The notes: a model not told the origin generated them from the letters alone. DNA of 64,000 nt from JANRLF01 sp033762815 (GCA_033762815.1 JANRLF010000002.1:62001-126000), one strand, 5' to 3'; shown: positions 25,787 through 35,586, counted from the stretch's first letter. Numbers and translations: made by a program.

Positions 25787-26278
25787 CTATTTGTGTTTCG
25801 AGGGGCAATCGAATGATTTGAGCTTTCCATTTTCATGGCTGGCTTCTTCCCATTTTTTCACATCATATTGAATGGCCACTACGCCGCAAGTAGGCAGGTT
25901 ATCATAGGGATCGTCAGCATAAGTATTCGTGAATTCTAAAAAATCGGGATTATGGCCAAAAAGGAATACCGTGCCCCAATCATTGTTGGCTGTTCTAATC
26001 ACTTCCAATATACCATCCATGCCCTTAAAGTAGAGGCCTTCTTCTATCTTGATATTTTGCTTAAAGCCAAGCTCATCCGCAAAAATAATGGCGGTATCCA
26101 AGGCACGGCGTGCGGGGCTGGTCAAAATGGCATCAGGCTCAATTTTCTTTTTATCCAATAGCTTGCCCATTAGGTGGGCATCGTTGGCCCCACGGTTCTT
26201 CAAAGGCCTTTCCCTATCGTTCAGTTCCGGATAATGCCAACTAGATTTTCCGTGACGTATCAGATATATCGTTTTCAT
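25787..26278 (-). CDS. SixA-like histidine phosphatase
   Basis: A 163-residue phosphatase of the histidine phosphatase (RHG) superfamily. The N-terminal catalytic motif LIRHGKSSW puts the phospho-accepting histidine at H9. ILTSPARRALDTA supplies the second arginine and FLFGHNPDFLEF the second catalytic histidine. The short length and RERPLKNRG segment resemble SixA, which dephosphorylates phosphohistidine on phosphotransfer proteins; other small substrates are possible. ATG start; single gene. Confidence 0.88.
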   Translation of the reverse strand: MKTIYLIRHGKSSWHYPELNDRERPLKNRGANDAHLMGKLLDKKKIEPDAILTSPARRALDTAIIFADELGFKQNIKIEEGLYFKGMDGILEVIRTANNDWGTVFLFGHNPDFLEFTNTYADDPYDNLPTCGVVAIQYDVKKWEEASHENGKLKSFDCPSKHK

Positions 26279-26368
26279 AGATGCTCCAAAATGAGGTGGA
26301 AAAATAATAAATTAGCACAGCAAAATGCTTATCAATTGATAGTTAAGTCGTTTAAGTCAGCTTATACA

Positions 26369-26827
26369 ATGAAGCCATTGCTGATTTTATTTCTTCTTGG
26401 TGCCTGTGTCCTTAGCCCCCAGCAAAAGCTTTTCAACCGCATGTGCGGCACTTGGAGAATGATGGGAGTAGAGGTAAGAAAGATTGGGGATGGATTAATT
26501 CCAGGGGATATAATATTTGCTGCCAAGGATTCATTGGAACTGGCCAATACCCAAGGCCTGTCAAAAGGATTGGGTATTTACAAGGCCGATAGCACCTATA
26601 CTGAAGAATACTATGCGCTGGACGGTAAGTTGGTGCACGAGGCAGCGGGCAGATGGTATATTTCCAATGACAGCATTGTACTGAAACAGGAAAGGCCACC
26701 CGGGCCATTGATAAAATTAAAGCTGGTAGATAATGATAGCCTGCTTTCAATGAGCGGCTTACGTGATATGGACGGTGACAAAGCTGCCGATGATGAATTC
26801 AAATTAGTAGTGAAAAAGATAAAATAA
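26369..26827 (+). CDS. Small lipocalin-like lipoprotein of unknown function
   Basis: A 152-residue protein whose ATG at 26369 starts a short hydrophobic signal with lipobox LGAC (C13). An upstream extension would run into the divergent phosphatase gene and lacks a signal peptide. The mature part starts with CGTWRMMGVEV, reminiscent of the GxW opening of lipocalin-like beta-barrels, followed by alternating strands and an Asp-rich loop DMDGDKAADDE. No enzymatic motif is present. Its stop codon shares one base with the start of the rhodanese gene, so they are coupled. Confidence 0.65.
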   Translation: MKPLLILFLLGACVLSPQQKLFNRMCGTWRMMGVEVRKIGDGLIPGDIIFAAKDSLELANTQGLSKGLGIYKADSTYTEEYYALDGKLVHEAAGRWYISNDSIVLKQERPPGPLIKLKLVDNDSLLSMSGLRDMDGDKAADDEFKLVVKKIK

Positions 26828-27141
26828 TGAAGGAGATAACCGTTCAAGAATTGAAGCAACTGCAGGATAGCAAGGCCGACTTTCAATTGATTGATGTGCG
26901 AGAGGAGCATGAATATGATATGGCGAACCTAGGAGGGGAATTGATACCTTTAGCTACCGTACCGCAAGCCGTGGACAGGATAGCCCGAGATAAACAAGTG
27001 ATAATCCATTGCCGCAGTGGTATGCGCAGTGCCAATGCCATTAAATTGTTGGAAGAGCAATATGGCTTTGACAACCTTTACAACCTGAAAGGCGGTATCA
27101 TGGCCTATGCCAATGAAATTGACCCCAGCCTGCCTAGGTAG
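26827..27141 (+). CDS. Single-domain rhodanese-like sulfurtransferase
   Basis: A 104-residue protein consisting of one rhodanese domain. It has the opening LIDVREEHEYDMANLGG and the active-site loop CRSGMRS (62-68) with catalytic C62, which would carry a persulfide. Such proteins transfer sulfur to cyanide in vitro and to unknown acceptors in vivo. No signal peptide, so cytoplasmic. The ATG overlaps the preceding stop by one base. Full length for the family. Confidence 0.92.
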   Translation: MKEITVQELKQLQDSKADFQLIDVREEHEYDMANLGGELIPLATVPQAVDRIARDKQVIIHCRSGMRSANAIKLLEEQYGFDNLYNLKGGIMAYANEIDPSLPR

Positions 27142-27213
27142 TCGCTCCCTGTCATCAAAAATTTAACATAGGGTTAAGAGGGCATCCATTAATTTGCTGT
27201 CAATTGCATCTTT

Positions 27214-29013
27214 ATGAGATACCTGTCTTTTTTCTGTTTTATCTTCCTTTATGGTTCCTTGTTCGCACAATGGAACCAGTTACCAGCCAATATGTATGCC
27301 GATTCGGTGCACGCGCCCTTTTATTATGGGGTGGCTTCCGGAGACCCATTGGCGGATAGGGTCATCATTTGGACCCATGTTACGCCTGATAGTGCCACTA
27401 TCGACACCATTCAGTTGGGTTGGGAAGTAGCTACTGACAGCACTTTTGCCAACGTGGTACAATCAGGCCAGGCAAGTACTGATTCGTCTGTTAGTTGGAC
27501 GGTAAAAGTGGATGTAACGGGTTTGTCAGCAAGCACAACTTACTATTATCGCTTTAAGGATGCTCAGAATAGGTACACGCCCATCGGTAGAACCCGCACT
27601 GCACCAAATGGCCCGAAATCAAATCTTCAATTGGCGGTCATTTCCTGTAGCAGCGTCTTTTCGGGTTTCTTCAATGCTTACCGTCAAATCGGCCTGCGGA
27701 ATGATTTGGATTTGGTCATTCACTTGGGCGATTATGTTTACGATTTTATCGATGAAGATGAAGAAGTACGGGTACCTGACCCTTATGCACAGCCACCTGG
27801 CAATATTCAAGAATGGCGCGACAGGGAACGTTATTACCTGCTTGACCCTGATTTTAGGCTGGCGCGACAGCAACATCCCTTCTCCATTATGTGGGACAAC
27901 CATGACCTGGCCGACAATGATAAAGACGTTTGCACCAAAGCATTTTTAGAATGGACACCTACTCGGGTCATCAACCAAACCGACCCTAAGCGTATCTATC
28001 GCAAAATGTCTTATGGCGATTTGCTGGATATTTTCATTTTGGACATTATGCTTTGGCGCGACCAGGAAACCTTGCCAAACGGGGAAGAAAGCCTATTGGG
28101 TACTGAGCAATGGGATTGGTTTATGGATGCCTTTACCAATAGCACCGCGCAATGGAAAATTATAGGTTCGCAAAAAATGTTTAGCTATTGGGGTGTTTCA
28201 GGGCCTTTGGCAACTTTTATCCCTACCCAAAATGGTGTGTTGAATTTGGGCACCTGGGATGGTTACCAGCTTCAGAGGAAGGAATTGTTGGATACCATAG
28301 CCAATAGGGGCATTAATAATGTGATTGTAATCAGCGGTGATTCGCACGTATCCCTGGCCGCCGACTTGACCAGAGACCCTCAAGGGGATTCGGAGTACGA
28401 CCCTGAAACAGGCAGTGGTGGTTTAGGGGTGGAGTTTTTACCCACTAGCGTTACTAGAGGCAATTTTGACGAGTTGGGCATTCCTACCAGTTTGCAAAGT
28501 TTTATTATTGACCTGAGCACTCAAAGCAATCCGCACCACCGGTATGTTGAGTTGGTGCAGCACGGATATGGCATATTAGATATAAAGCCCGATAGTGCAA
28601 TTGCCCAGTTTTGGTATTGCCCGATATTGCAAACAACCAACGACCAAGTGATGGGCAAAGAAATGGTAACGCTAAACGGGATGAACCATTGGAAAAGGCC
28701 TGGGCAAACAATAGATACCACTACATCGGCCGTATTTGTGGCTGCCAAAAGCTTTGGCATTGGCGATGTTTTCCCTAATCCTGTAGGGGAAAAACTCAAT
28801 ATTGATATACATTCGGACAAAACCCAAACCTTGAAGGTAAGCATCTATGAGTTAGAGACTTTCAAGAAAGTAACACAGGTGTACCAGCAAGAGGTATCTG
28901 CGAAAAAGAAAACCCTACTGGGTGTGGATACCTCCAAGCTGGGCAATGGTATTTACATTGTGTATATTGAAGGCAAAGATGGTGCTGCGGCGCGTACATT
29001 TTTGAAGCGGTAA
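27214..29013 (+). CDS. PhoD-like alkaline phosphatase with T9SS type A sorting domain
   Basis: A 599-residue secreted enzyme. After a signal peptide (1-18, ending SLFAQ), an N-terminal PhoD_N-type beta domain (~38-130; GVASGDPLADRVIIWTHV) precedes the metallophosphatase domain. Metal-binding motifs include VISCSS, VIHLGDYVYDF, MWDNHDLADN and VISGDSHVS. PhoD enzymes hydrolyse phosphomonoesters and diesters using Ca/Fe. Residues ~515-599 are a T9SS type A C-terminal domain (IGDVFPNPVGEKLNI ... SKLGNGIYIVYIEGKDG ... RTFLKR), so it is expected to be exported across the outer membrane and anchored or released. Monocistronic, ATG start. Confidence 0.92.
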   Translation: MRYLSFFCFIFLYGSLFAQWNQLPANMYADSVHAPFYYGVASGDPLADRVIIWTHVTPDSATIDTIQLGWEVATDSTFANVVQSGQASTDSSVSWTVKVDVTGLSASTTYYYRFKDAQNRYTPIGRTRTAPNGPKSNLQLAVISCSSVFSGFFNAYRQIGLRNDLDLVIHLGDYVYDFIDEDEEVRVPDPYAQPPGNIQEWRDRERYYLLDPDFRLARQQHPFSIMWDNHDLADNDKDVCTKAFLEWTPTRVINQTDPKRIYRKMSYGDLLDIFILDIMLWRDQETLPNGEESLLGTEQWDWFMDAFTNSTAQWKIIGSQKMFSYWGVSGPLATFIPTQNGVLNLGTWDGYQLQRKELLDTIANRGINNVIVISGDSHVSLAADLTRDPQGDSEYDPETGSGGLGVEFLPTSVTRGNFDELGIPTSLQSFIIDLSTQSNPHHRYVELVQHGYGILDIKPDSAIAQFWYCPILQTTNDQVMGKEMVTLNGMNHWKRPGQTIDTTTSAVFVAAKSFGIGDVFPNPVGEKLNIDIHSDKTQTLKVSIYELETFKKVTQVYQQEVSAKKKTLLGVDTSKLGNGIYIVYIEGKDGAAARTFLKR

Positions 29014-29116
29014 AAGGGTCGTCCATTCTTAAGCCTATTTTAAGGTTTTCTTAAGGGAATATGTCTTTTTTAAAAGCTAGTGCCAAGTCATTAATTTAGC
29101 GCAAACTTTCTCGATT

Positions 29117-32100
29117 ATGCGTTTTCTCGCCCCTTCTTTGAAGCCGTTAAGTATTTTGATTTTTTCCATTTTGTTGCTCCAAGCAACGGCACAGGAATGC
29201 GGTATCGTGTATGTGACCCCTTCAGGTGCCTCTTCGGGGGTAGCAGGTACCAAAGCCAATCCGGCTAACTTAACCTATGGGTTGACCTTAGTATCACCTA
29301 CAGCTACTAGGGTATGGATGGCTACTGGTAATTATACAATTGATAATACCATCAGCTTGGTATCGAACATTACGATTGAGGGGGGATTTGCTAGTGGAAC
29401 TTGGGTCAAATCAAACAATGCAGCCACAGTTATTCAGCGTTCTGCTTTGAACCCTGATAATGCCAATCTAGCTTTAATAGCTTTTAATGCCTTAAACATT
29501 AGCGGCTTCCGTTTACAAGATTTGACCATTAACGTAGCCAATGCTGGTACAGCTGGCCATTCTGTATATGGAGTGCGGTTGTCAGGCTGTTCCAATTACA
29601 ATATTGTGCGGTGTATTGTTTCTACTGGCAATGGGGCCAATGGGACTAACGGTACTGTAGGAGCAAATGGTGTAGCAGGCGCCAATGGTTCGGCAGGGCA
29701 AACAGGCGATGGTGATTCAGAAAATAATAGCGGAAGGGGTGGCAATGGTGGCAATGGCGGTGGCGGTACTGCAGGCGGCACCGGTGCACAAATAGGTGGC
29801 TGTTGTAGTAGGCCAGGTGTTGCTGGAGGAAATGGTGCAGTTCCTAGCCCATCGCGCAATGGAGGTGCTGGCGGAGGCGGCGGTTCAGGTGCTCACGATG
29901 ATTTGGTTGGGGGTGCCGGAGGGCAAGGATCTTCCTCCTTTGGAAACAATACGGGTGTTGGTGCAGGTGGCCCAGGTGGAGGAGGATGTTGTGATCAGAA
30001 TAATAACAACTGTCAGAATGTTAGACTAGTGGGTCTACCTGGTGCCAATGGAGCCAATGGAGCCAATGGTGCCAACGGAGCAGTGGGTGTCGATAGTCAT
30101 GCCGCCGGTTATTATGCACCAGGGACCGGTACAACTGGAAGTGATGGATTTGGTGGTCAAGGCGGCGCTGGTGGCGGTGGCGGTTCAGGTGATAAAGGCA
30201 CTCCTGACATTGCCTGTTTATTCTCTTTTTGTTCAAGTGGTACTGGCGGCGGCGGCGGCGGCGGCGGTGGCGGTGGTCAAGGTGGTGCAGGGGGTACTGG
30301 TGGTACTGGCGGCGGTGGCTCTTTCCCCATTTATTTGTTTAGCAATGGTGCTGCTGGCAATATAGTGGATTGCCAATTGACTCCAGGTACAGGCGGTACA
30401 GGTGGTTTAGGTGGCGGCGGTGGTACTGGCGGTGGAGGTGGCACTGGTGGTGCCCGTGGAGTGAGTTCAGATGGCGATAGTGGTTGTGGTGGAGCTGGTG
30501 GCAACGGCGGTGCCGGCGGTGCTGGTGGTGCCGGCGGTGCTGGTTCAGCAGGGGCTGCTGTAGCACTTTATCAACATCCAGGCGGAACTGCTGCTATTGT
30601 CAGCAATATTGTTTCCGTGCCGGGCAATCCGCCAGTAATTTCTACTAATAACAAGGGTTGTATCAACCAAAATATCACCTTTACTGCCACCTCGGCGGGC
30701 AACTGGAATTTTGGCACCGGCGCAAACCCATCGACAGCCACTGGTGCAGGGCCCCATACCGTACAATACAGCAACTTCGGAAGAAAAACCATCACTTTCG
30801 GAGGGACTACTTTTACGGATTATGTTGACTTATTCAACACCCCAACCAGCCAAGTTATTATATCGCCCCAAGATACTACCATACCGGTGGGTTGTTTCCA
30901 AACATTCCGTTCTACAGTAGCCGGTACGAACTATACTTGGACTTTCAATGGTGCCAGTCCTGCATCTGCCAATGGCCCAACTGAGCAGATAGTTGACAGC
31001 GTTTATTTCTTATCGCCAGGGGTGTACCAAGTGATACTCAATGTGGAATCTTCCAGTACTTGTTGTGGATTGACAGATACTATTAATGTCACCGTGCAGC
31101 CCAATACTATTAACGTAAGCCTTGCGGCCAGTACCAGTACCGTGTGCCAAGGCCAACCTATTACCTACACGGCCAGCCCGGCAGGTTATCAGTTGTACGA
31201 TTTTTATATCAATACTACTTTGATACAGACTTCTTCTTCCAATGCCTTTACTACCAGTGCGTTGGTACCTGGAGACAGTATTACCGTACGCGCTTTTGAT
31301 GGAGTATGCTATTCCAACCCTAGTGCTACCATCCGTCCTACTATCAATGTACCACCTACTTTAACCTTGTCGAGTTCAGATATTGACAACACTATCTGCT
31401 CTGGCGACCAAGTGACCTTTACGGTAACACCAACTGGTTTTGCGCCCTATAACTTTGTAAATGCTGGCACTAGCGTTCAATCTTCAGCCGCTAATACTTT
31501 TACTACCACGGCATTAGCAGCAGGTAATAGCATCACGGTCATAGCTTCCAATCTAGGCTGCGCCGATACCAGCAATGCCATTGTTACCACCGTGAACCAA
31601 ACGCCTGTAGTAACGCTAACGGCCAATGATTCCAGCGTGTGCGCAGGTACGCCTATTGCATTTACTGCAAGCCCTGCTGGTGCTGGTACTTATAACTTCT
31701 TTGAAAATGGTACCTCCATACAAAACAATAGCAGCAACACTTTGAATATCATTAGCCCGGTAGATAACAATAGCTATTTCGTAATAGCCAGCACCTTGGG
31801 TTGTGCTGATACCAGCACCAGCATACTCATTAATGTTGATTCCATACCAGTCATTACCTTGACCAGTTCCGATGCGGACAATACTATCTGCTCGGGCGAT
31901 GTGGTCACCTTTACTGCAAGTCCTAGTGGACATAACCAATATACTTTTAGAAATGGCGCTACTGTAGTTCAGCAGGGGCCATCCAATGTTTATGTGGCCA
32001 GTAATCTAGTAGCAGGTAACAGCATTACGGTTTACGCCGACAATAATGGTTGTGCAGATACCAGCAATGCTATCGTAACCACGGTCAACCAAACCCCAGT

Positions 32101-34288
32101 AGTAAGCCTTACCGCCAATGACACCAGCGTATGTGCAGGTACACCTATTACGTTTACGGCCAGCCCAGCAGGTGCAGGTGGATATAATTTTTTTAGAAAC
32201 GGCACATCCGCTATCAACACCGCAAGCAATACTTACACCGTAGCAAGCCCTGTGGACAATAGCAGCTATTACGTAATAGCCACTACTTTGGGATGTTCTG
32301 ACACAAGTACTATTATCCTTGTAAACGTGGATACGGTACCCGTTATCACCTTGGCCAGTTCCGATGCCGACAACATTATCTGCTCAGGCGATGCGGTTAC
32401 CTTCACGGCAAGCCCCAGCGGACATAGCCAATATACTTTCAGAGATGGGAATACTATTGTACAGCAGGGTCCATCTAATATCTACGTGGCCAACAACTTG
32501 ACGGCGGGCAATAGTATTACTGTATCTGCTGATAACAATGGCTGCGCCGATACCAGCAATGCGATTATTACCACTGTGAACCAGACACCTGTTATCACAT
32601 GGTCGGCCAATGACAGTACCATTTGCCAAGGCACACCAGTTACCTTTACGGTACAGCCTACTGGTTTAGCCTTTTATGGCTTTTATGAAAATGGCGTTTT
32701 AGTTCAAGGTACTGCTTCTAATACCTACACTACCAGCATTATCAGCAATGGTACTTCGGTAGTCGCTATTGGCTCAATCAATGGTTGTGCCGATACCACA
32801 AGCCCTATCTTGATCAGCGTGTTCCCAGTACCAGTTGTTACTATTGCAAGTTCCGATGTCGATAATGTCATTTGTGAAAACCAGTCGGTTACCTTCACAG
32901 CCTCGCCTACGGGATTGACTACTTATGATTTTTATGATAACGGCAGTTTGGTACAAAGCAGCAACAGCAACACTTATACTACTACTGGCCTTCAGCCGGG
33001 CAATGCGGTACGGGTGGTAGGGTCAGCGAATGGTTGCGCCGATACCAGCATAGCGATTGCCACACAAGTAATTCCTGCTCCAGTGGCAAATGCAGGTGCT
33101 GACCAACAAGCTTGTGTAAATGCTGCTGCGGTGCTTTTGAGCGGTACGCCAGTAGGTGGTACTTGGGCTGGTTCGGGAGTTACCCCAGGTGGCCAGTTTA
33201 GTCCTGCCACCGCGGGTGTAGCTGCCCATATTATCACTTATTCGTACACGGATTTTGTGACCAACTGCTCTGATTTGGATACGATGGTATTTACCGTTAA
33301 CCCATTGCCGGTTGCCGATGCCGGTACTGATACAAGTATCTGCGAAACCGAAAGCATCCAATTGAATGCTACAGGTGGCGTGTCTTATTCGTGGTCGCCT
33401 TCTAGCGGCTTGGATAATGCGGCTATCAGCAATCCGGTTGCTAGTCCTGTAACTACCACGGTTTATTACGTCACTGTAACAGATGTCAATAACTGTATCG
33501 GCAATGATAGTATCACCATTACTGTTGCGCCTAAGCCTATAGCAGCATTTACCAGCACTACCGTTTGTCAAGGTGAGCCTACAGTGTTTACCAATGGCTC
33601 AACAGGTGCCAGCACCTACGCTTGGGAGTTTGGGGACGGCAGTGCCGATTCGGCTACCGATCCATCGCATGTATATATTAAGGATGGTAATTTCACCGCC
33701 CAACTAATTGCCATTGAAGGTAATTGTAGTGATACTGCTACTAATCAGGTAGTAGTTAATGCTTTACCTAAGGCGGCGTTTACGGTAACACCCACCTTGG
33801 CTGTAGCTGATGAAGATTCTGTAAGTTTTGTCGCCGATACACAAGGGGTACAAAGCTACCTATGGGATTTAGGTGATGGGTTGACGTCCCCCTTGCCTGC
33901 TTTGGTAAGGACTTATGCCGATACGGGCTTGTACACTATTGGTCTTTTGGTAAGCAATGGGAATGGCTGTGTTGACTCATTGGTATTGGTTGACCATTTG
34001 AACATTGTAGCACCAGCAAGGGCTTTCGTTCCAAATGCTTTTTCGCCCAACAATGACCGTACAAATGATGTACTGTACATTTACGGTTCGGGCATGCGTC
34101 AGGTTTGGTTCCAAATATACAACCGCTGGGGCGATATGGTATTTGAAACCCGCGATGCTACACAAGGCTGGGACGGTACTTACCGTGGCAAAGAAGCCGA
34201 ACCAGGCACCTATGTTTATAGGTTGACGGTCAACTTCCAAAACTATACCCAAAAGAAACTGGAAGGTAGTATTACACTAATTAAGTAG
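29117..34288 (+). CDS. Giant T9SS type B surface protein: beta-helix/collagen-like/Ig-like/PKD
   Basis: A 1723-residue secreted protein. In order: signal peptide (~1-25, ending ATAQ). Then a beta-helix-like region (~30-170, with YVTPSG and ITIEGGF segments) interrupted by very glycine-rich loops (~171-480) that include collagen-type G-x-y triplets and two CC pairs. Then eight tandem Ig-like domains of 81-83 residues (~665-1322), each with a conserved Cys near its start and end. Two more beta-sandwich domains follow, opening with NAGADQQAC and DAGTDTSIC, then two PKD domains (YAWEFGDGSADS, YLWDLGDGL). Last is the gliding-motility-associated type B sorting domain (FVPNAFSPNNDRTND, WFQIYNRWGDMVFE, GTYVYRLTV). 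It is most likely a long surface adhesin; the ligand is unknown. Its own upstream region (103 bp) contains TAATTTAG near a CTTAAG-rich stretch. Confidence 0.9.
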   Translation: MRFLAPSLKPLSILIFSILLLQATAQECGIVYVTPSGASSGVAGTKANPANLTYGLTLVSPTATRVWMATGNYTIDNTISLVSNITIEGGFASGTWVKSNNAATVIQRSALNPDNANLALIAFNALNISGFRLQDLTINVANAGTAGHSVYGVRLSGCSNYNIVRCIVSTGNGANGTNGTVGANGVAGANGSAGQTGDGDSENNSGRGGNGGNGGGGTAGGTGAQIGGCCSRPGVAGGNGAVPSPSRNGGAGGGGGSGAHDDLVGGAGGQGSSSFGNNTGVGAGGPGGGGCCDQNNNNCQNVRLVGLPGANGANGANGANGAVGVDSHAAGYYAPGTGTTGSDGFGGQGGAGGGGGSGDKGTPDIACLFSFCSSGTGGGGGGGGGGGQGGAGGTGGTGGGGSFPIYLFSNGAAGNIVDCQLTPGTGGTGGLGGGGGTGGGGGTGGARGVSSDGDSGCGGAGGNGGAGGAGGAGGAGSAGAAVALYQHPGGTAAIVSNIVSVPGNPPVISTNNKGCINQNITFTATSAGNWNFGTGANPSTATGAGPHTVQYSNFGRKTITFGGTTFTDYVDLFNTPTSQVIISPQDTTIPVGCFQTFRSTVAGTNYTWTFNGASPASANGPTEQIVDSVYFLSPGVYQVILNVESSSTCCGLTDTINVTVQPNTINVSLAASTSTVCQGQPITYTASPAGYQLYDFYINTTLIQTSSSNAFTTSALVPGDSITVRAFDGVCYSNPSATIRPTINVPPTLTLSSSDIDNTICSGDQVTFTVTPTGFAPYNFVNAGTSVQSSAANTFTTTALAAGNSITVIASNLGCADTSNAIVTTVNQTPVVTLTANDSSVCAGTPIAFTASPAGAGTYNFFENGTSIQNNSSNTLNIISPVDNNSYFVIASTLGCADTSTSILINVDSIPVITLTSSDADNTICSGDVVTFTASPSGHNQYTFRNGATVVQQGPSNVYVASNLVAGNSITVYADNNGCADTSNAIVTTVNQTPVVSLTANDTSVCAGTPITFTASPAGAGGYNFFRNGTSAINTASNTYTVASPVDNSSYYVIATTLGCSDTSTIILVNVDTVPVITLASSDADNIICSGDAVTFTASPSGHSQYTFRDGNTIVQQGPSNIYVANNLTAGNSITVSADNNGCADTSNAIITTVNQTPVITWSANDSTICQGTPVTFTVQPTGLAFYGFYENGVLVQGTASNTYTTSIISNGTSVVAIGSINGCADTTSPILISVFPVPVVTIASSDVDNVICENQSVTFTASPTGLTTYDFYDNGSLVQSSNSNTYTTTGLQPGNAVRVVGSANGCADTSIAIATQVIPAPVANAGADQQACVNAAAVLLSGTPVGGTWAGSGVTPGGQFSPATAGVAAHIITYSYTDFVTNCSDLDTMVFTVNPLPVADAGTDTSICETESIQLNATGGVSYSWSPSSGLDNAAISNPVASPVTTTVYYVTVTDVNNCIGNDSITITVAPKPIAAFTSTTVCQGEPTVFTNGSTGASTYAWEFGDGSADSATDPSHVYIKDGNFTAQLIAIEGNCSDTATNQVVVNALPKAAFTVTPTLAVADEDSVSFVADTQGVQSYLWDLGDGLTSPLPALVRTYADTGLYTIGLLVSNGNGCVDSLVLVDHLNIVAPARAFVPNAFSPNNDRTNDVLYIYGSGMRQVWFQIYNRWGDMVFETRDATQGWDGTYRGKEAEPGTYVYRLTVNFQNYTQKKLEGSITLIK
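29630..30560 (+). repeat. Glycine-rich, partly collagen-like coding repeat region
   Basis: Within the giant surface protein this stretch encodes almost continuous Gly-rich sequence. GGC/GGT/GGA codons dominate and it is visibly more GC-rich than its surroundings. Two sub-stretches keep a strict G-x-y register: from ~29632, with GAN GTN GTV GAN GVA GAN; and from ~30039, with four consecutive GAN triplets. Elsewhere GG(T/A)GG and poly-Gly (10 or more in a row near 30244) prevail. Confidence 0.85.
31109..33082 (+). repeat. Eight tandem Ig-like domain repeats, exact 249/243-nt alternation
   Basis: Repeat boundaries fall at 31109, 31358, 31607, 31850, 32099, 32342, 32591 and 32834, ending at 33082. 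From 31358 onward the lengths alternate exactly 249 and 243 nt. The 249-nt type opens SSDxDNxIC and the 243-nt type opens xANDSxxC, so a 492-nt two-domain unit recurs at 31358, 31850 and 32342, with a final single domain. Units 31850 and 32342 are the most similar. Confidence 0.9.
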
Positions 34289-34375
34289 TGCCTACCGAAA
34301 TGTTTTGGAAATGGCAGCCATTTGCCAAATTAACTTTAATTTTAGCGCACTTAATCAGAAACCGCATATAAAGAC

Positions 34376-35566
34376 ATGAACATTCACGAGTATCAAGGTA
34401 AAACTATCCTAAGTTCATTTGGTGTGAAGGTGCAAAGAGGCATAGTGGCTGCTACACCCGATGAAGCAGTAACTGCGGCAACGCAATTAAGTGAGCAAAC
34501 AGGCACCAAATGGTGGGTGGTAAAGGCTCAGGTGCATGCTGGTGGCCGTGGAAAAGGTGGTGGTATTAAATTGGCCAAAAACTTGGATGAAGTAAAGGAA
34601 AAAGCCAATGCTATTATCGGGATGAACTTGGTAACCCCACAAACTGGTGCGGAAGGTAAAAAAGTGCATCAAGTATTAATTGCTGAAGATGTTTACTATC
34701 CTGGCCCAAGTGAAACCAAGGAGTATTACATGAGCGTGTTGATGGACAGGACTACTGGACGCAATGTAATCATGTACTCTACTGAAGGGGGCATGGACAT
34801 AGAAGAAGTGGCACATAGTACCCCACATTTGATTTTTAAAGAGTTTGTTGACCCCAAAGTTGGCCTTATGCCCTTCCAAGCTCGGAAAGTGGCGTTTACC
34901 TTAGGCGTACCTGAAGAGGCCATGAAGGACATGACCACTTTTATCACCAAACTGTACAATGCCTTTGTTGCTACGGACTCTTCCATGTTCGAAATCAATC
35001 CGGTATTGAAAACATCGGACAACCAAATTATTGCCGTAGATGCAAAAGTAAACTTGGACGATAATGCCTTGTATCGCCATGCTGACTATGCTGCTATGCG
35101 CGATACCAGGGAAGAGGATCCTACCGAAGTAGAAGCAGGCAAATTCAACCTCAACTATGTGAAGTTGGATGGCAATGTGGGCTGTATGGTGAATGGAGCA
35201 GGATTAGCGATGGCTACCATGGATATCATTAAGCTGTCAGGTGGAGCACCAGCCAACTTCTTAGATGTGGGCGGTACTGCCAATGCTACAACTGTTGAAG
35301 CCGGTTTTAGGATTATTTTGCAAGACCCCAATGTTAAAGCCATTTTGATTAATATCTTCGGTGGCATTGTGCGTTGTGATAGGGTTGCCCAAGGCGTAAT
35401 AGATGCCTATAAGAATATTGGCGATATCAAAGTGCCTATCATTGTCCGCTTGCAAGGGACCAATGCCGAGCTGGCCAAACAGATGTTGGATGAATCTGGC
35501 CTTCAAGTTCGTTCAGCCATTTTGTTAAAAGAAGCTGCTGAAAGGGTTCAGGAAGTGTTTAACTGA
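34376..35566 (+). CDS. sucC: Succinyl-CoA synthetase beta subunit
   Basis: A 396-residue ATP-grasp subunit that with SucD interconverts succinyl-CoA and succinate with ADP/GDP phosphorylation in the TCA cycle. The start MNIHEYQGK is canonical. AQVHAGGRGKGGGIKLAK is the nucleotide-binding ATP-grasp segment. FEINPVLKTSDNQIIAVDAKVNLDDNAL contains metal-binding residues, and INIFGGIVRCDRVAQGV and QGTNAELAKQMLDESG complete the C-terminal CoA-ligase domain. Length is normal. sucD is not adjacent: a strong terminator follows, so the alpha subunit is encoded elsewhere. Confidence 0.97.
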   Translation: MNIHEYQGKTILSSFGVKVQRGIVAATPDEAVTAATQLSEQTGTKWWVVKAQVHAGGRGKGGGIKLAKNLDEVKEKANAIIGMNLVTPQTGAEGKKVHQVLIAEDVYYPGPSETKEYYMSVLMDRTTGRNVIMYSTEGGMDIEEVAHSTPHLIFKEFVDPKVGLMPFQARKVAFTLGVPEEAMKDMTTFITKLYNAFVATDSSMFEINPVLKTSDNQIIAVDAKVNLDDNALYRHADYAAMRDTREEDPTEVEAGKFNLNYVKLDGNVGCMVNGAGLAMATMDIIKLSGGAPANFLDVGGTANATTVEAGFRIILQDPNVKAILINIFGGIVRCDRVAQGVIDAYKNIGDIKVPIIVRLQGTNAELAKQMLDESGLQVRSAILLKEAAERVQEVFN

Positions 35567-35586
35567 TATTTGCCTTAAGCGATAAT

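Noticed and set aside
29630..30560. Possible CRISPR-like or other DNA repeat array
   Set aside because: The repetition is of glycine codons in one reading frame with no fixed spacer length; it is coding low complexity.
29596..33571. Numerous long open frames on both strands within the giant adhesin, for example 31616-31939 and 33023-33571 on the minus strand
   Set aside because: They mirror the repeated, codon-biased adhesin sequence; their translations are low-complexity shadows without family motifs.
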